This document shows, piece by piece, positions 33,505-44,488 of a stretch of 53,909 bases of DNA. The position numbers and the translations under genes are program-made. Origin of the DNA: Luteibacter sp. (GTDB taxonomy: Bacteria > Pseudomonadota > Gammaproteobacteria > Xanthomonadales > Rhodanobacteraceae). The stretch is from positions 1 to 53,909 of the forward strand of contig NZ_WNDO01000035.1 in NCBI RefSeq assembly GCF_009912395.1, in the 5' to 3' direction. Below the pieces are notes generated by a model. It saw only the letters and a program-made list of their open reading frames with translations, did not search any database and was not told the DNA's origin. Position 1 is the first letter of the stretch. Every line of letters starts with the position of its first letter.

Positions 33505-35799
33505 TTACTGCAAGGTATCGCTCAGAATACGAGGCGTGACGAAGATGAGCAGTTCGGCCTTGTCGTTCTGGCGATTGGTGCGACGGAACAGCACACCGAT
33601 ACCGGGAATGTCGCCCAAGCCAGGAACCTTGTCGGTGGTATTGCCCTTGGTGATTTCATAGATACCACCGAGCACGACGGTCTGTCCGTTGTCGACCAGT
33701 ACAGAGGTGTTGATCTCGCGGGTATCGATCGACGGCACGAAGCCACCGCCCGGCGCGGCCACGTTGCTCGCCAGCGCATCCTTCTTCACGTTGATCTTGA
33801 GGTAGACGCGACTGTCGGCCGTGATCGTCGGCGTCACGCGCAGTTCGAGCACGGCATCCTTGAACTGCACCGTGGCGTTCTGCGCGCCACCACCGCTGCC
33901 CGATGCCTGGTAGGTGACGTAGCCGATCTGGGTACCCTGCTTGATCACCGCCTCCTGCTGGTTGGCGGTAATGACGCGCGGGCTGGAGATCACCTCGCTG
34001 CGGCCTTCGGTCTGCGCCGCCGACAGCTCCAAATCGACCAGGTAGTTCGCGCCGAGGATCGCCAGGCCGATGCTGCCGGACGGATTGGACACCGGCAGGT
34101 TGACGTTGTAGCCGCCCGGCAAGTTGTACGGATTGCGGGAGGCCACCGTGGTGTTCGGCGTGCCATTCTGCGTGTTGAGGGCCTGCTGGGCCAAGGCGTT
34201 CTGGTAGGCCACGTCGCTGTTGCGGACGCTCGTGACCAGGTCGGCCGTACCGGTGCCATTGGTACCCGAGTTGAGGTCGGGCGAGGTGCCGATGATCTGG
34301 TTGCGATTGTTGTGGTTGAACGCCTGCGCACCCCAGCGCACACCCAGCTGACGGGTGAACTTATCGGTGGCGACCACGATGCGCGATTCGATCAGCACCT
34401 GCTGTACCGGGCGATCCAGGGTGCCGATCAGCTCGCGTAGATCACGGATCTTGTCCGGCGTGTCGTTGATGAGCAGCGTATTGGTGCGCTCGTCGAACGA
34501 TACGCTGCCTCGGGAGGAGAGGAATCCACGCGACGTGTTGTTGCTCGACGCGCCGCCGGAGCCCTGCAGGCTGCCCTGGGTCAGCAGCTTGGCAATGTCT
34601 TCCGCCTTGCCGTAGCTGATCGGGATGTAGTCGGACACCAGCTCTGCAGTGTCCTCGGCCTTCTGACGCGCATCGGCGAGGCTCTGCTCGTAGCTGGCGA
34701 GCTCGGCCTGCGGAGCGATCCAGATCACGTTGCCACTACGACGCTTGTCCAGGCCCTTGGCACGAAGGATCACGTCCAGCGCCTGGTCCCACGGCGTATT
34801 CACCAGACGGAGGGTGACGCTGCCACCCACGCTATCGGATGCGACCAGGTTGAGCTTGGCTTCGTCGGCGATCAGCTGGAGCGCCGAGCGGACAGGGATA
34901 TCCTGGAAATTGAAGGTGAGGCGCGAACCCGAGTACGTCGGATCCTGGCCCTTGGCGGTCTTGCCCGCGACCGGCGTCACCTTCTTCGCGGCCACTTCCA
35001 CTACATAGTCGGAACCGCTCTGGTAGGACGAGACTTCCACCTCGCCCTTCGTGCGGATCTCCATGCGCGGACCACCCGGCGCGGACTTGGTTTCGATCGA
35101 CTGGACCGGCGTGGCGAAATCGAGCACGTCGAGACGCTGCGCGAGCTTCGGCGGCAGGCTCGAACCCGGCATGCTCACGATGATGCGATCGCCTTCACGG
35201 TGCATCTCGGGCGTCGTCGCGCTGTTACCCAGGCTGATCATCACGCGGCCTTCGCCGTTCGTGCCTCGACGGAAATCGATGTTCGACAGCGGTACGCCCG
35301 CGCTCGACGGCAACGCCTTGGTCGGATCGGAGACGATCGCGGTGGTCGTCGTGGCACCGGTCGGGCCGTTGTTGACGGTGATGATCAGATTGTTGCCGTC
35401 GACGCGGGTCTTGTACGCGGATTCGCGGAACAGTTCGATCGTGACGCGGGTACGCCCCCCCGCCGAAACAATGGACACGCCCGATGTCGAGCCTTTGCCT
35501 ACGTCGAGATGACGCGAGCTATAGGCGTTGGTGGTATCGGCCAGGTCGATCGCGATGCGCGGCGGATTGTTGGTGGTGAACACCTTCGGATCGGGCGCTT
35601 TTTCGCTGAAGGCCAGGGTCAGCTCCACGCGGCCACCCGGCTGCGCGTCGTAGCTGACGTTGCGCAGGGCGTTGGCGGCGGCCGCCTGACCGGCGAATCC
35701 CGCCGACACGGCCAGTGCCGCGCAGAGGATCCAGCGACGCGCGCGTCCCGGCAGGTGGTGGAAGTTGGTGGTCATGTGCGTCATCCCCGAGATACTCAT
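33505..35799 (-). CDS. pilQ: PilQ, type IV pilus secretin
   Basis: The 764-residue outer-membrane protein has a signal peptide (RRWILCAALAVSAGFAGQAAAA). AMIN domains that bind peptidoglycan follow (about 45-260), then an STN/N0 domain (FQDIPVRSALQLIADEAKLN) and an N1 domain. The secretin core ends VPGLGDIPGIGVLFRRTNRQ...LLIFVTPRIL. The multimer forms the channel through which the pilus passes. The ATG at 35799 overlaps the pilP stop (ATGA); ATGs at 35784 and 35775 are alternatives. A strong terminator follows. Confidence 0.95.
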   Translation of the reverse strand: MSISGMTHMTTNFHHLPGRARRWILCAALAVSAGFAGQAAAANALRNVSYDAQPGGRVELTLAFSEKAPDPKVFTTNNPPRIAIDLADTTNAYSSRHLDVGKGSTSGVSIVSAGGRTRVTIELFRESAYKTRVDGNNLIITVNNGPTGATTTTAIVSDPTKALPSSAGVPLSNIDFRRGTNGEGRVMISLGNSATTPEMHREGDRIIVSMPGSSLPPKLAQRLDVLDFATPVQSIETKSAPGGPRMEIRTKGEVEVSSYQSGSDYVVEVAAKKVTPVAGKTAKGQDPTYSGSRLTFNFQDIPVRSALQLIADEAKLNLVASDSVGGSVTLRLVNTPWDQALDVILRAKGLDKRRSGNVIWIAPQAELASYEQSLADARQKAEDTAELVSDYIPISYGKAEDIAKLLTQGSLQGSGGASSNNTSRGFLSSRGSVSFDERTNTLLINDTPDKIRDLRELIGTLDRPVQQVLIESRIVVATDKFTRQLGVRWGAQAFNHNNRNQIIGTSPDLNSGTNGTGTADLVTSVRNSDVAYQNALAQQALNTQNGTPNTTVASRNPYNLPGGYNVNLPVSNPSGSIGLAILGANYLVDLELSAAQTEGRSEVISSPRVITANQQEAVIKQGTQIGYVTYQASGSGGGAQNATVQFKDAVLELRVTPTITADSRVYLKINVKKDALASNVAAPGGGFVPSIDTREINTSVLVDNGQTVVLGGIYEITKGNTTDKVPGLGDIPGIGVLFRRTNRQNDKAELLIFVTPRILSDTLQ

Positions 35800-36320
35800 T
35801 TGTCGCCGACCGAAATGCTTGCCGGGCGTTCCATCCAACCACCGGTGCCGTTGGGGACCAGCTCGACCAGGTCGATCCGATCCTCGCTCACGGTGGTGAC
35901 GCGGCCGTAGGCCTGCCCCATGTATTCGTTACGGTGAATCTTGTGGATCACCCCGCCCGGGTCCTTCACCAACGCTTCCAGCGACGCACCCGCACCGATC
36001 GTACCGACCATCCGGAGCGTATCCAGCGAGTACATCTCCAGGGGCTCCTTGGGCCGGTTCTCGTCCGGTCGCGGACCCGAGGTCGCCGACGTATCCACCT
36101 CGGCCGTGCTGGGGCTGAACGGGTCGCGCGCGTTCTGGTCCTGGTAGGCGAAGGTTTCGAAGGTGCGGATGACCGGCAGGGCAGGAATCGGCTCGCCCGG
36201 CTTGTGCTTCTGCGCATCGACCCATTCGTGCAGATCGGAACCGCTGCCGCAGCCCGCCAGCGACACCACGATGCCGAACAGGGGCAGGACAAGGCCGCCA
36301 CGTGCGAACGAGACTTTCAT
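35796..36320 (-). CDS. pilP: PilP, type IV pilus inner-membrane lipoprotein
   Basis: The 174-residue protein has a signal with lipobox (GIVVSLAGCGSGSD), a flexible acidic linker and a C-terminal beta domain (SLDTLRMVGTIGAGASLEALVKDPGGVIHKI). PilP connects the PilMNO inner-membrane platform to PilQ. Its start overlaps pilO by four bases and its end overlaps pilQ. Confidence 0.94.
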   Translation of the reverse strand: MKVSFARGGLVLPLFGIVVSLAGCGSGSDLHEWVDAQKHKPGEPIPALPVIRTFETFAYQDQNARDPFSPSTAEVDTSATSGPRPDENRPKEPLEMYSLDTLRMVGTIGAGASLEALVKDPGGVIHKIHRNEYMGQAYGRVTTVSEDRIDLVELVPNGTGGWMERPASISVGDK

Positions 36321-36967
36321 CGCTTGGCTCCTGCTGCCTGCTTGGACTGCGCGGCGGCCTCGTCGTCGTCAAGGTAACGATAGGTCTTCACCGTACCCTG
36401 CAGGATCAGCAGGCCGGACGAAGCGCCCTTCTTGTCGGGGTCCTTGGGGCTGAGCGAAACATCGTGCAACGTCAGGATCACCACGCGCGGCAACGAAGCC
36501 ACGCCGCTGATGAAGCTACCGAACTGGTGATAGGAACCCACCATGCGCAGCGTGATCGGCTTTTCGGCGTAGAACTCGCGGGGCGTCTCGGGACCGGGCT
36601 GGAACAATTCGGTCTCGATGCCCGCGGCGAGCGCCGTCTGCGAGATATCGACGAGCAGTTCGGGCATTTCGGTCTTGCTGGGCAGCTGGCGCAGTAACTG
36701 GCGCAGCATGTCCTGCATTTCCGTGAGCTGCTGTTCCAGCGCCTCGAGATTGGCCGACTTGGACTGCTTCTGCGAGAACTCGGTCTTCAGCGTCTCTTCG
36801 CGCTGCTCCTGCGTCTCCAGTTCGTCCTGCTGGTCGCTGACGTGCAGGTACCAGCCGAAGAACGTGACCACCACGAAGATCAGGCCGGCGAAGAACATCT
36901 TCACCGCCTTCGGCCAGCCACCGATGTTGTTGCGATCGAGGTTACGCAGGTCGTCGATGAACTTCAT
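36317..36967 (-). CDS. pilO: PilO, type IV pilus assembly protein
   Basis: The 216-residue protein has one N-terminal transmembrane helix (MFFAGLIFVVVTFFGWYLHV), a coiled coil (about 48-95, rich in Glu/Gln/Leu) and a ferredoxin-like periplasmic domain (ITLRMVGSYHQFGSFISGVASLPRVV). It forms heterodimers with PilN in the alignment platform. It overlaps pilN and pilP by four bases each. Confidence 0.94.
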   Translation of the reverse strand: MKFIDDLRNLDRNNIGGWPKAVKMFFAGLIFVVVTFFGWYLHVSDQQDELETQEQREETLKTEFSQKQSKSANLEALEQQLTEMQDMLRQLLRQLPSKTEMPELLVDISQTALAAGIETELFQPGPETPREFYAEKPITLRMVGSYHQFGSFISGVASLPRVVILTLHDVSLSPKDPDKKGASSGLLILQGTVKTYRYLDDDEAAAQSKQAAGAKR

Positions 36968-37718
36968 GGCTTCGCTCCTGCCGTGCCGGCGGCAGCGGGC
37001 CGGGCGGCCGTCGCCGGCTTGGCCGCGACGGTCGACGCCGGCGCAGGCGCTACGGGTGCGGCCGGGGCTCCGGAAACGGCCGTCGCCGCGCGTGCCAACG
37101 GTGCAGGCACCGCCGGCGGCGGGGTCGCGGCGGTGGACGAGGCCGCGGGCGCACCGTTGTCGGACGACGAGTTATCGCCAGGATGGTTCAGGTGCACGTC
37201 GAGGCCAAAGGCATAAGGCATGCGCGACGCATCATGGGTGTTCTCGGTCTTGCGCAGGTCGACATGCCCCATCCACTGCGATGCCTCGATATTGCGCATG
37301 TACTCGGCAACGCTGGAATTGGACTGCGACACGCCATCGAGCGACATCGAGTCGCCCGACTGCTTCATGCCGGTCAGGCGCGCACTCGCGGGAATCGTCC
37401 TCACCAGTTCGTCGAACAGATGGACCATCTGCGAACGGTTGGCCTGGAGCTGTTCGATGATCTGCTTGCGCTGGAGGAGATCGCTGCGGACCTTCTCGAG
37501 GTCCTTGATCTTGGCGATCCGGTCGTCGAGCTGCTTGATCTCGCCCTGGAGGTAGGTGTTGCGGTCGTTCTGGTTGTCGATGCGCGCATCCATCCACATG
37601 GACCAGATGATCAGCACCACCAGCGCGGCACCGAAGGCCAGGCCGAGCTGGATGAAGAATTCACGCTCGCGGACCTTGCGTCGCTCGGCTCGCCAGGGAA
37701 GGAGGTTAATGCGTGCCA

Positions 37719-37719
<1 letters not shown>
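36964..37719 (-). CDS. pilN: PilN, type IV pilus assembly protein
   Basis: The 251-residue protein starts MARINLLPWRAERRK, the cytoplasmic PilM-binding motif. A transmembrane helix (about 25-45), a coiled coil (NDRNTYLQGEIKQLDDRIAKI) and a periplasmic domain follow. A tail of about 65 residues made almost only of Ala, Pro, Thr and Ser ends the protein, giving it more length than typical PilN of around 180-200. It overlaps the pilM stop by one base (TGATG). Confidence 0.94.
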
Positions 37720-38846
<1,127 letters not shown>

Positions 38847-39019
38847 TTAACGGATTGGCAACGGCCGTCCAGGGCCACTTATAGGCACTATTTCACAAAT
38901 CCCATCACTGGGTTAGCGAATGCCGTTGAGCTCTGGTCGAGCACCCTCCCCCCGTTTCTGGAGGCGGCGAGGCTCTATACTCCGCCACGACCCAAAAGGC
39001 GGTGACGAAGTCCCCATCC

Positions 39020-41596
39020 ATGCGAATCCTGAAGCGTCTGCTGCGCTACGCGCTGTACCTCGCCCTGGCCGGCATCCTTTTCGTTGCCGGAGCCATTGGC
39101 GTAGCCTACTGGCTCCTGGCGCCACGCCTGCCATCCGTCGCGGTCCTGCGCGATTACCACATGCAGGTTCCCCTACGGGTGCTCAGCTCCGACGGCCGGC
39201 TGATCGCATCCTTCGGTGAGACCCGACGCATTCCCGTGCACATCGCCGACGTGCCCGCGCGCCTGAAGAACGCCGTCCTGTCGGCCGAGGACGGCGATTT
39301 CTACAGCCATCCCGGCGTGGACTGGCACGGTATCGCCCGCGCCGGCATCCACGTGATCCTCTCCGGCGGCGACAAGGGCCCCGGCGGCTCCACGATCACC
39401 CAGCAGGTGGCCCGTAACTTCTTCCTCAGCCCCGAGAAACTCTACTCGCGCAAGTTGACGGAAATGTTCATCGCGCTGCGGATGGAGAACGAGCTCTCCA
39501 AGGACCAGATCCTGGAGCTGTACCTCAACAAGATGTTCCTGGGCCACCGCTCCTACGGCGTGGCCGCCGCGGCCTCCTACTACTACGGCAAGACACTGGA
39601 CCAGCTCACGGTGGCCGAGAGCGCCACCCTGGCCTCCACCTTCCAGCTGCCCTCGGTGGTCAACCCGCTGAACAACCCCAAGCGGATGATCGCCCGCCGC
39701 GACTGGGTCCTGGGCCAGATGCTCTCCAACCGATTCATCACGCAGGCGGAATACGACGAGGCCATCAAGGAACCCAACGACGCCTATCCGCACGAGCAGC
39801 AGATCGAGGTCGACGCCCCCTACCTGGCCGAAATGGTTCGCCAGCAGGTCCTGGAGAAGCTCGGCAACGACGCGCTCACCGAGGGCTACGTGGTGCACAC
39901 CACGGTGTCCAGCGAGACCCAGACCGCCGCCAACGAAGCGCTGCGCGGCCGCCTGTCCGCCTACGACCGTCGCCACGGCTACCACGGGCCGGAAGGCCAC
40001 GAGGAACTGCCGGCCAACGCTGGTCCCGAGGACTTCGACCGCGTTCTCGCCGGCTACACGAGCGTCGCGGGCATGATGCCCGGCATCGTCACGGAGACCG
40101 GCCCGAAGGAGGCGAAGGTGTACCTGTCCGCGAAGGAGACGGCCACGCTGAGCCTCGAATCCGTCGTCTGGGCACGCCCCTACGTCAACGAGGGTCGCGC
40201 CGGTGCCGCGCCGACCAAGGTCGATGCCGTGCTCAAGCGCGGCGACGTGGTCCGCCTGATCCGTAGCGAGAAGGACGACATCTCCGAGGACGCCAAGGCC
40301 GCCGACGTGACCGCCGGCACCGAGACCGGCAAGGCGGAGCCGCAGAAAGGTCCGTGGCGCCTGACCCAGATCCCTGCTGCGCAGGCCGCCCTGGTGTCGC
40401 TCGACCCCGAGGACGGCGCCGTCCGCGCACTCGTGGGCGGCTTCAGCTTCGTCCGCTCGAAGTTCAACCGCGCCGTGATGGCGGCCCGCCAGCCGGGCTC
40501 GAGCTTCAAGCCCTACCTTTATTCGGCGGCCTTCGAGCGCGGCTTCACCCCTGCCTCGATCGTCAACGACGCCCCGGTCGCCTTCCCCGACCCGTCCCGC
40601 CCGGACGGCATGTGGACGCCGGCCAACGACGACAACAAGTTCGACGGTCCCATGCGCCTGCGCGAGGCGCTGGTGAAGTCGAAGAACCTGGTCTCGGTGC
40701 GATTGCTCGACGCCATCGGCGTGCGCTACGCCCGCGACTACATGACCCGCTTCGGCTTCACGCCGGATGCCCTGCCACAGAACCTCTCCCTCGCCCTCGG
40801 CACCGCCTCCGTCTCGCCGATGGCCATGGCCCGCGGCTACGCCGTGTTCGCCAACGGCGGCTACCTCGTCACGCCGTACTTCATCGCGAAAATCGACGAC
40901 CGCGACGGCAAGCCGGTCTACACCGCGAATCCGGAACGCGCCTGCGCGGACTGCCAGGAGCGCCTGCTCAACCCGGCCCCGCCGGGTCCGCCGACCCAGG
41001 CGTCCACGGCGCTGATCCCGGCACGTCCGGCCAGTTCGGGTAGCGCTAGCGGCAACGGCACCGGCGACGCCGTGCTTCCCGCCGACTCGCACGACAACGC
41101 GTCGCAGGCGCCCAAGCTGGCACCCCACGTGATCGACGTGCGCAACGATTACCTCATCACCTCGCTGATGCTGGACGTGATCAAGCGCGGCACGGGCTCC
41201 GCCGCCCGCGCCCTGGGTCGTGACGACCTGGCCGGCAAGACCGGCTCCACGAACGACCATCGCGACGCCTGGTTCGTCGGCTTCAATGGCGACTACTCCA
41301 CCGCCGTATGGGTCGGCTTCGACGACTTCAGCTCCCTGGGGCGCGGCGAATTCGGCGCGAAGGCCGCGCTGCCGATCTGGATGGACTACATGGGCGGCGT
41401 GCTGAAGGACAAGCCGTCGCACACCCTGGGCATGCCGCCCGGCATCGCCACCGTGCAGATCGATCCGGGCTCGGGACTGCCATCTCCCGGTGGCATGAAT
41501 GAAATCATGAAGGTCGAGGATGTCGACCGACTCCGTGAACAGGCGCAGCAGAAGCAGCAGGAGGAACAGCAGGACCACGCCTACGACATCTTCTGA
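39020..41596 (+). CDS. mrcA: Penicillin-binding protein 1A (bifunctional peptidoglycan synthase)
   Basis: The 858-residue enzyme has an N-terminal membrane anchor (LYLALAGILFVAGAIGVAYWLL). The GT51 glycosyltransferase domain contains the catalytic Glu in SAEDGDFYSHPG and GGSTITQQVARNFFL. An OB-like insert follows, then the transpeptidase with SSFK (about 493), the SKN box and KTGS (about 739). It polymerises and cross-links peptidoglycan on the periplasmic side. A GTG at 39002 could add six residues. A TATACT hexamer at 38976 may be its -10 box. Confidence 0.95.
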   Translation: MRILKRLLRYALYLALAGILFVAGAIGVAYWLLAPRLPSVAVLRDYHMQVPLRVLSSDGRLIASFGETRRIPVHIADVPARLKNAVLSAEDGDFYSHPGVDWHGIARAGIHVILSGGDKGPGGSTITQQVARNFFLSPEKLYSRKLTEMFIALRMENELSKDQILELYLNKMFLGHRSYGVAAAASYYYGKTLDQLTVAESATLASTFQLPSVVNPLNNPKRMIARRDWVLGQMLSNRFITQAEYDEAIKEPNDAYPHEQQIEVDAPYLAEMVRQQVLEKLGNDALTEGYVVHTTVSSETQTAANEALRGRLSAYDRRHGYHGPEGHEELPANAGPEDFDRVLAGYTSVAGMMPGIVTETGPKEAKVYLSAKETATLSLESVVWARPYVNEGRAGAAPTKVDAVLKRGDVVRLIRSEKDDISEDAKAADVTAGTETGKAEPQKGPWRLTQIPAAQAALVSLDPEDGAVRALVGGFSFVRSKFNRAVMAARQPGSSFKPYLYSAAFERGFTPASIVNDAPVAFPDPSRPDGMWTPANDDNKFDGPMRLREALVKSKNLVSVRLLDAIGVRYARDYMTRFGFTPDALPQNLSLALGTASVSPMAMARGYAVFANGGYLVTPYFIAKIDDRDGKPVYTANPERACADCQERLLNPAPPGPPTQASTALIPARPASSGSASGNGTGDAVLPADSHDNASQAPKLAPHVIDVRNDYLITSLMLDVIKRGTGSAARALGRDDLAGKTGSTNDHRDAWFVGFNGDYSTAVWVGFDDFSSLGRGEFGAKAALPIWMDYMGGVLKDKPSHTLGMPPGIATVQIDPGSGLPSPGGMNEIMKVEDVDRLREQAQQKQQEEQQDHAYDIF

Positions 41597-41653
41597 GCGC
41601 CGGCCAATGGGTCGTGCGCCCGGCACACGAACACACCACCATGGGGGTGAGTC

Positions 41654-42310
41654 ATGGCACGAGGCGAACACCACAGGATCCATGCCCAGGACAGGACGCA
41701 GCGCAATCGCGTCCTGGTCGCCCAGGAGGCGGCACGCCTGATGAGCGAGCATGGCATCCGTGACTTCCACCATGCGAAGCTGAAAGCCGCCGAACGGCTC
41801 GGCATCGCCGATACACAGGCCCTGCCCCGCAACAACGAGATCGAGCAGGCGCTACGCGAACACCAGCGCATCTTCCACGCCGACACCCAGCCCCAGGCCC
41901 TGCGCCATCGCCGCGAGGCGGCCGTGGAGGCCATGCGATTCCTCCGGGGCTTCGACGCCCGCCTGGTGGGCGCGGTACTGGAAGGCACGGCCGACGAGCA
42001 TTCCGCTGTCTGCCTTCACATCTTCAGCGACGACCCCGAAGCCCCCGGCCTGTTCCTCCAGGAACAGGGCATCCCCCTGGAAACCCAGACCCGCCGGCTA
42101 CGCTGGTCCGATCGCGAGCAAAGCGAGCACACCGTGCTGCTGTTCGGTGCCGACGGCATCCCCTTCGATATCACGGTGCTGCCGCTGGACGCGATCCGCC
42201 AGGCTCCGCTGGACCGCGTGGACGAGCGCCCGATGCGCCGCGCCAGCGCGGCGATGGTGCAGCAGTTGCTGGCGGAGGAAGATATCGAAGCGTTCAACGC
42301 CACCAGCTGA
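41654..42310 (+). CDS. Conserved hypothetical protein, possibly nucleotidyltransferase-fold
   Basis: The 218-residue soluble protein has a basic, helical N-terminal half (residues 1-95; DRTQRNRVLVAQEAARLMSE). A central segment, ARLVGAVLEGTADEHSAVCLHIFSDDPE, has the spacing of a nucleotidyltransferase G-S...D-x-D region but with altered residues. A C-terminal part ends VQQLLAEEDIEAFNA. I do not recognise a characterised family, and the fold suggestion is weak. It follows mrcA by 57 bp and precedes an intergenic repeat block. Confidence 0.7.
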   Translation: MARGEHHRIHAQDRTQRNRVLVAQEAARLMSEHGIRDFHHAKLKAAERLGIADTQALPRNNEIEQALREHQRIFHADTQPQALRHRREAAVEAMRFLRGFDARLVGAVLEGTADEHSAVCLHIFSDDPEAPGLFLQEQGIPLETQTRRLRWSDREQSEHTVLLFGADGIPFDITVLPLDAIRQAPLDRVDERPMRRASAAMVQQLLAEEDIEAFNATS

Positions 42311-42318
42311 CCCACCCC

Positions 42319-42511
42319 GTCGTTCCTGTGCACACAGGAACGACAAGCTGAAGGCCGCGACACGCCACCTACCGTCGTTCCAGCGAACGCTGGAACCCAG
42401 CGCGAGGCGATCGGTTGTCGCGTCGCGGCCTCCTACGCAAAAGCCGATGCGACGCGCTCGCCATGCTGGTGAATCGGGGCGCTGGGTTCCTGTTTTCACA
42501 GGAACGACGAG
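42319..42511. repeat. Intergenic palindromic repeats of a second family (TCGTTCC type)
   Basis: Three related units lie here. The first is TCGTTCCTGTG/CACAGGAACGA at about 42320-42343. The second is TCGTTCCAGCG/CGCTGGAACCC at about 42374-42400. The third is GGGTTCCTGT/ACAGGAACGACGA at about 42484-42511. They differ from the GTAGGAGCGC REP family. They fill most of the gap between the hypothetical gene and the gltA terminator; no gene is visible. Confidence 0.75.
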
Positions 42512-42512
42512 C

Positions 42513-42547
42513 AAAAAAAAGCCCCGCTTTCGCGGGGCTTCTTTTTT
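42513..42547. terminator. Bidirectional factor-independent terminator after gltA
   Basis: The stem AAGCCCCGC/GCGGGGCTT with loop TTTC is flanked by eight A residues on one side and a T-run on the other, so it can stop transcription from both directions. It overlaps the TAA of gltA on the minus strand and also faces the upstream plus-strand gene. Confidence 0.92.
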
Positions 42548-43841
42548 AGCGCTTTTCGTTCGGGACGTAGTCGCGAACGTCGGCGCCGGTGTAGATCTGG
42601 CGCGGACGACCGATGCGCGATCCCGGGGTTTCGTGCTGCTCGATCCAGTGGGAGATCCAGCCGGAGGTGCGCGCGATGGCGAACATCACGGTGAACATCT
42701 CGGTCGGGATACCCAGGGCCTTGTAGATGATGCCCGAGTAGAAGTCGACGTTCGGGTAGAGCTTGCGCTCGACGAAGTACTCGTCCTTCAGCGCGGCTTC
42801 TTCCAGCTTCATGGCGACTTCGAGAAGCGGATCGTTCACGCCCAGCTCGTTCAGCACGTTGTGGCATGCCTCGCGAATGATCTTGGCGCGCGGGTCGAAG
42901 TTCTTGTACACGCGGTGGCCGAAGCCCATGAGACGGAACGAATCGTTCTTGTCCTTCGCGCGCTTGACGGCGGTCTCGACCTTGTCGGCCGTACCGATTT
43001 CTTCAAGCTGCAGGAGCACGGCTTCGTTCGCGCCGCCGTGGGCCGGGCCCCAGAGCGCGGTGATGCCGGCGGCGACCGACGCGTACGGGTTGGCACCGGT
43101 GGAGCCCACCAGGCGAACCGTCGACGTGGAGGCGTTCTGCTCGTGGTCGGCGTGCAGGATGAACAGCAGGTCGAGCGCCTTGGCCACCACCGGGTTCACG
43201 TGGTACGACTCGCTCGGCACCTCGAACATGGTGTGCAGGAAGCGGGTGACGTACTCGAGGTTGTTACGCGGGTAGCGGTTCGGCCAGCCGATGGAGTGGC
43301 GATAGATGGCCGAAGCGATGGTCGGCATCTTCGCGATGAGGCGGATGGCGGCCAGCTTGCGGTCGTCCGGGTTCTCGACGTTGAGATCGTCGTGGTAGAA
43401 CGCCGAGAGCGACGCCACCGACGCGGCCAGCATGGCCATCGGATGTGCGTTGTGGTGGAAGCCCTTCAGGAAGTCCTTGAGGTTCTCATGCATCATCGAG
43501 TGATGCGTGATGTCGTTCGAGAACTTCTCGAACTGCGGCTTCGTCGGCAGCTCGCCGTTGAGCAGCAGATAGGAGGTTTCGAGAAAGGTGGACTTCTCGG
43601 CCAGCTGCTCGATGGGGTAGCCGCGATAAAGCAGGACACCCTTGTCGCCATCGATGTAGGTGATGGCGCTCTTGGTGCTGGCGGTGCTGCCGTAGCCCGG
43701 ATCGTAGGTGAAGTAACCGGTGTCCTTGTACAGGGTGCCGATATCGACGCACTCGGCGCCGAGCGTGCCGCCGATGACCGGCAGTTCGCTCACGGGCTTG
43801 TTGGATTCATCGACCAATTTGACGGTTTTGGCGTCGGACAC
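42546..43841 (-). CDS. gltA: Type II citrate synthase
   Basis: The 431-residue enzyme condenses oxaloacetate and acetyl-CoA to citrate. Diagnostic segments are the [14 protein letters not shown] domain, [30 protein letters not shown] and [14 protein letters not shown], followed by the catalytic Asp region. It has the N-terminal beta domain of the allosteric hexameric gammaproteobacterial type. The GTG at 43841 has GAGGAG six bases upstream and was preferred over an ATG at 43868. Monocistronic with a strong terminator. Confidence 0.96.
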   Translation of the reverse strand: MSDAKTVKLVDESNKPVSELPVIGGTLGAECVDIGTLYKDTGYFTYDPGYGSTASTKSAITYIDGDKGVLLYRGYPIEQLAEKSTFLETSYLLLNGELPTKPQFEKFSNDITHHSMMHENLKDFLKGFHHNAHPMAMLAASVASLSAFYHDDLNVENPDDRKLAAIRLIAKMPTIASAIYRHSIGWPNRYPRNNLEYVTRFLHTMFEVPSESYHVNPVVAKALDLLFILHADHEQNASTSTVRLVGSTGANPYASVAAGITALWGPAHGGANEAVLLQLEEIGTADKVETAVKRAKDKNDSFRLMGFGHRVYKNFDPRAKIIREACHNVLNELGVNDPLLEVAMKLEEAALKDEYFVERKLYPNVDFYSGIIYKALGIPTEMFTVMFAIARTSGWISHWIEQHETPGSRIGRPRQIYTGADVRDYVPNEKR

Positions 43842-43990
43842 GGCGAGCTCCTCTTCTCTTTGCTCCACCGTCCCGGGAGGGCCGGAACGGCGTCGATAGT
43901 TGGGAAAACGACACCGGGGGGAAGGTGTCGTACCGGCCGCGTTCGCGACCGAAGTTCCCCATTATCGCACAGTGCCGATTCAAACGTCCG

Positions 43991-44006
43991 TTAGATGAAC
44001 GTCTAA
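43991..44006. promoter_or_regulatory. Inverted repeat TTAGA-N6-TCTAA upstream of gltA
   Basis: A short symmetric element 150-165 bp upstream of the gltA start and just beyond the rpmE2 terminator. It could be an operator for gltA, but no match to a known site is claimed. Confidence 0.2.
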
Positions 44007-44016
44007 TCGCAGACGC

Positions 44017-44054
44017 AAAAAGACACGGGGCAGGCGGTTGGCCTGCCCCGTGTC
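44017..44054 (-). terminator. Factor-independent terminator after rpmE2
   Basis: On the minus strand a 14-bp stem (GACACGGGGCAGGC with its complement, loop of about five bases) is followed by five T residues. It ends the rpmE2 transcript about 50 bp after the stop. Confidence 0.88.
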
Positions 44055-44106
44055 GTGCGATCCTCGCGAAACGCCACCCCGCAGGCGGCGCGCGGATATC
44101 GCGGGA

Positions 44107-44352
44107 TTACTTCTTGCCGTAGCGCTGGCGGAACTTGTCCACGCGGCCGCCGACGTCGAGCGTCTTCTGCTTGCCGGTGTAGAACGGGTGCGAGTGGCTG
44201 GTGATATCCAGCTTGATGACCGGGTACTCGTTGCCGTCTTCCCACTTGACGGTTTCCTTGCTGGACATCGTCGAACGGGTCAGGAAGGCGAAGTCCGACG
44301 AGAGGTCCTGGAAGACCACCGGCTGGTAATTCGGATGGATGTTCTCTTTCAT
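44107..44352 (-). CDS. rpmE2: 50S ribosomal protein L31 type B
   Basis: The 81-residue protein opens [20 protein letters not shown] and ends [14 protein letters not shown]. It has no CxxC pair, so it is the zinc-independent form of bL31. It contains the typical [15 protein letters not shown] segment. In many bacteria this form replaces the zinc form under zinc limitation (Zur control), but I see no clear Zur box in the 136-bp upstream gap. Monocistronic with its own terminator. Confidence 0.95.
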   Translation of the reverse strand: MKENIHPNYQPVVFQDLSSDFAFLTRSTMSSKETVKWEDGNEYPVIKLDITSHSHPFYTGKQKTLDVGGRVDKFRQRYGKK

Positions 44353-44488
44353 GGGTCGTGACTCAAGAATGGCGGGGTGAAAAGAGCGGCATTGTATCGA
44401 GCGAGCCGCCCCTGGTCAAGGAACGACCAAGGGCGTGAGCCGGCGGCCCTTCGGGCACGCCTTACAAGCCGACCGGAGGCCTACTGAC

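Noticed and set aside
39173-41773. 866-codon minus-strand open frame opposite mrcA
   Set aside because: Composition is His/Arg/Gly/Val-rich with no domain, and it is fully antisense to a clear PBP1A. It is an effect of high GC at third positions.
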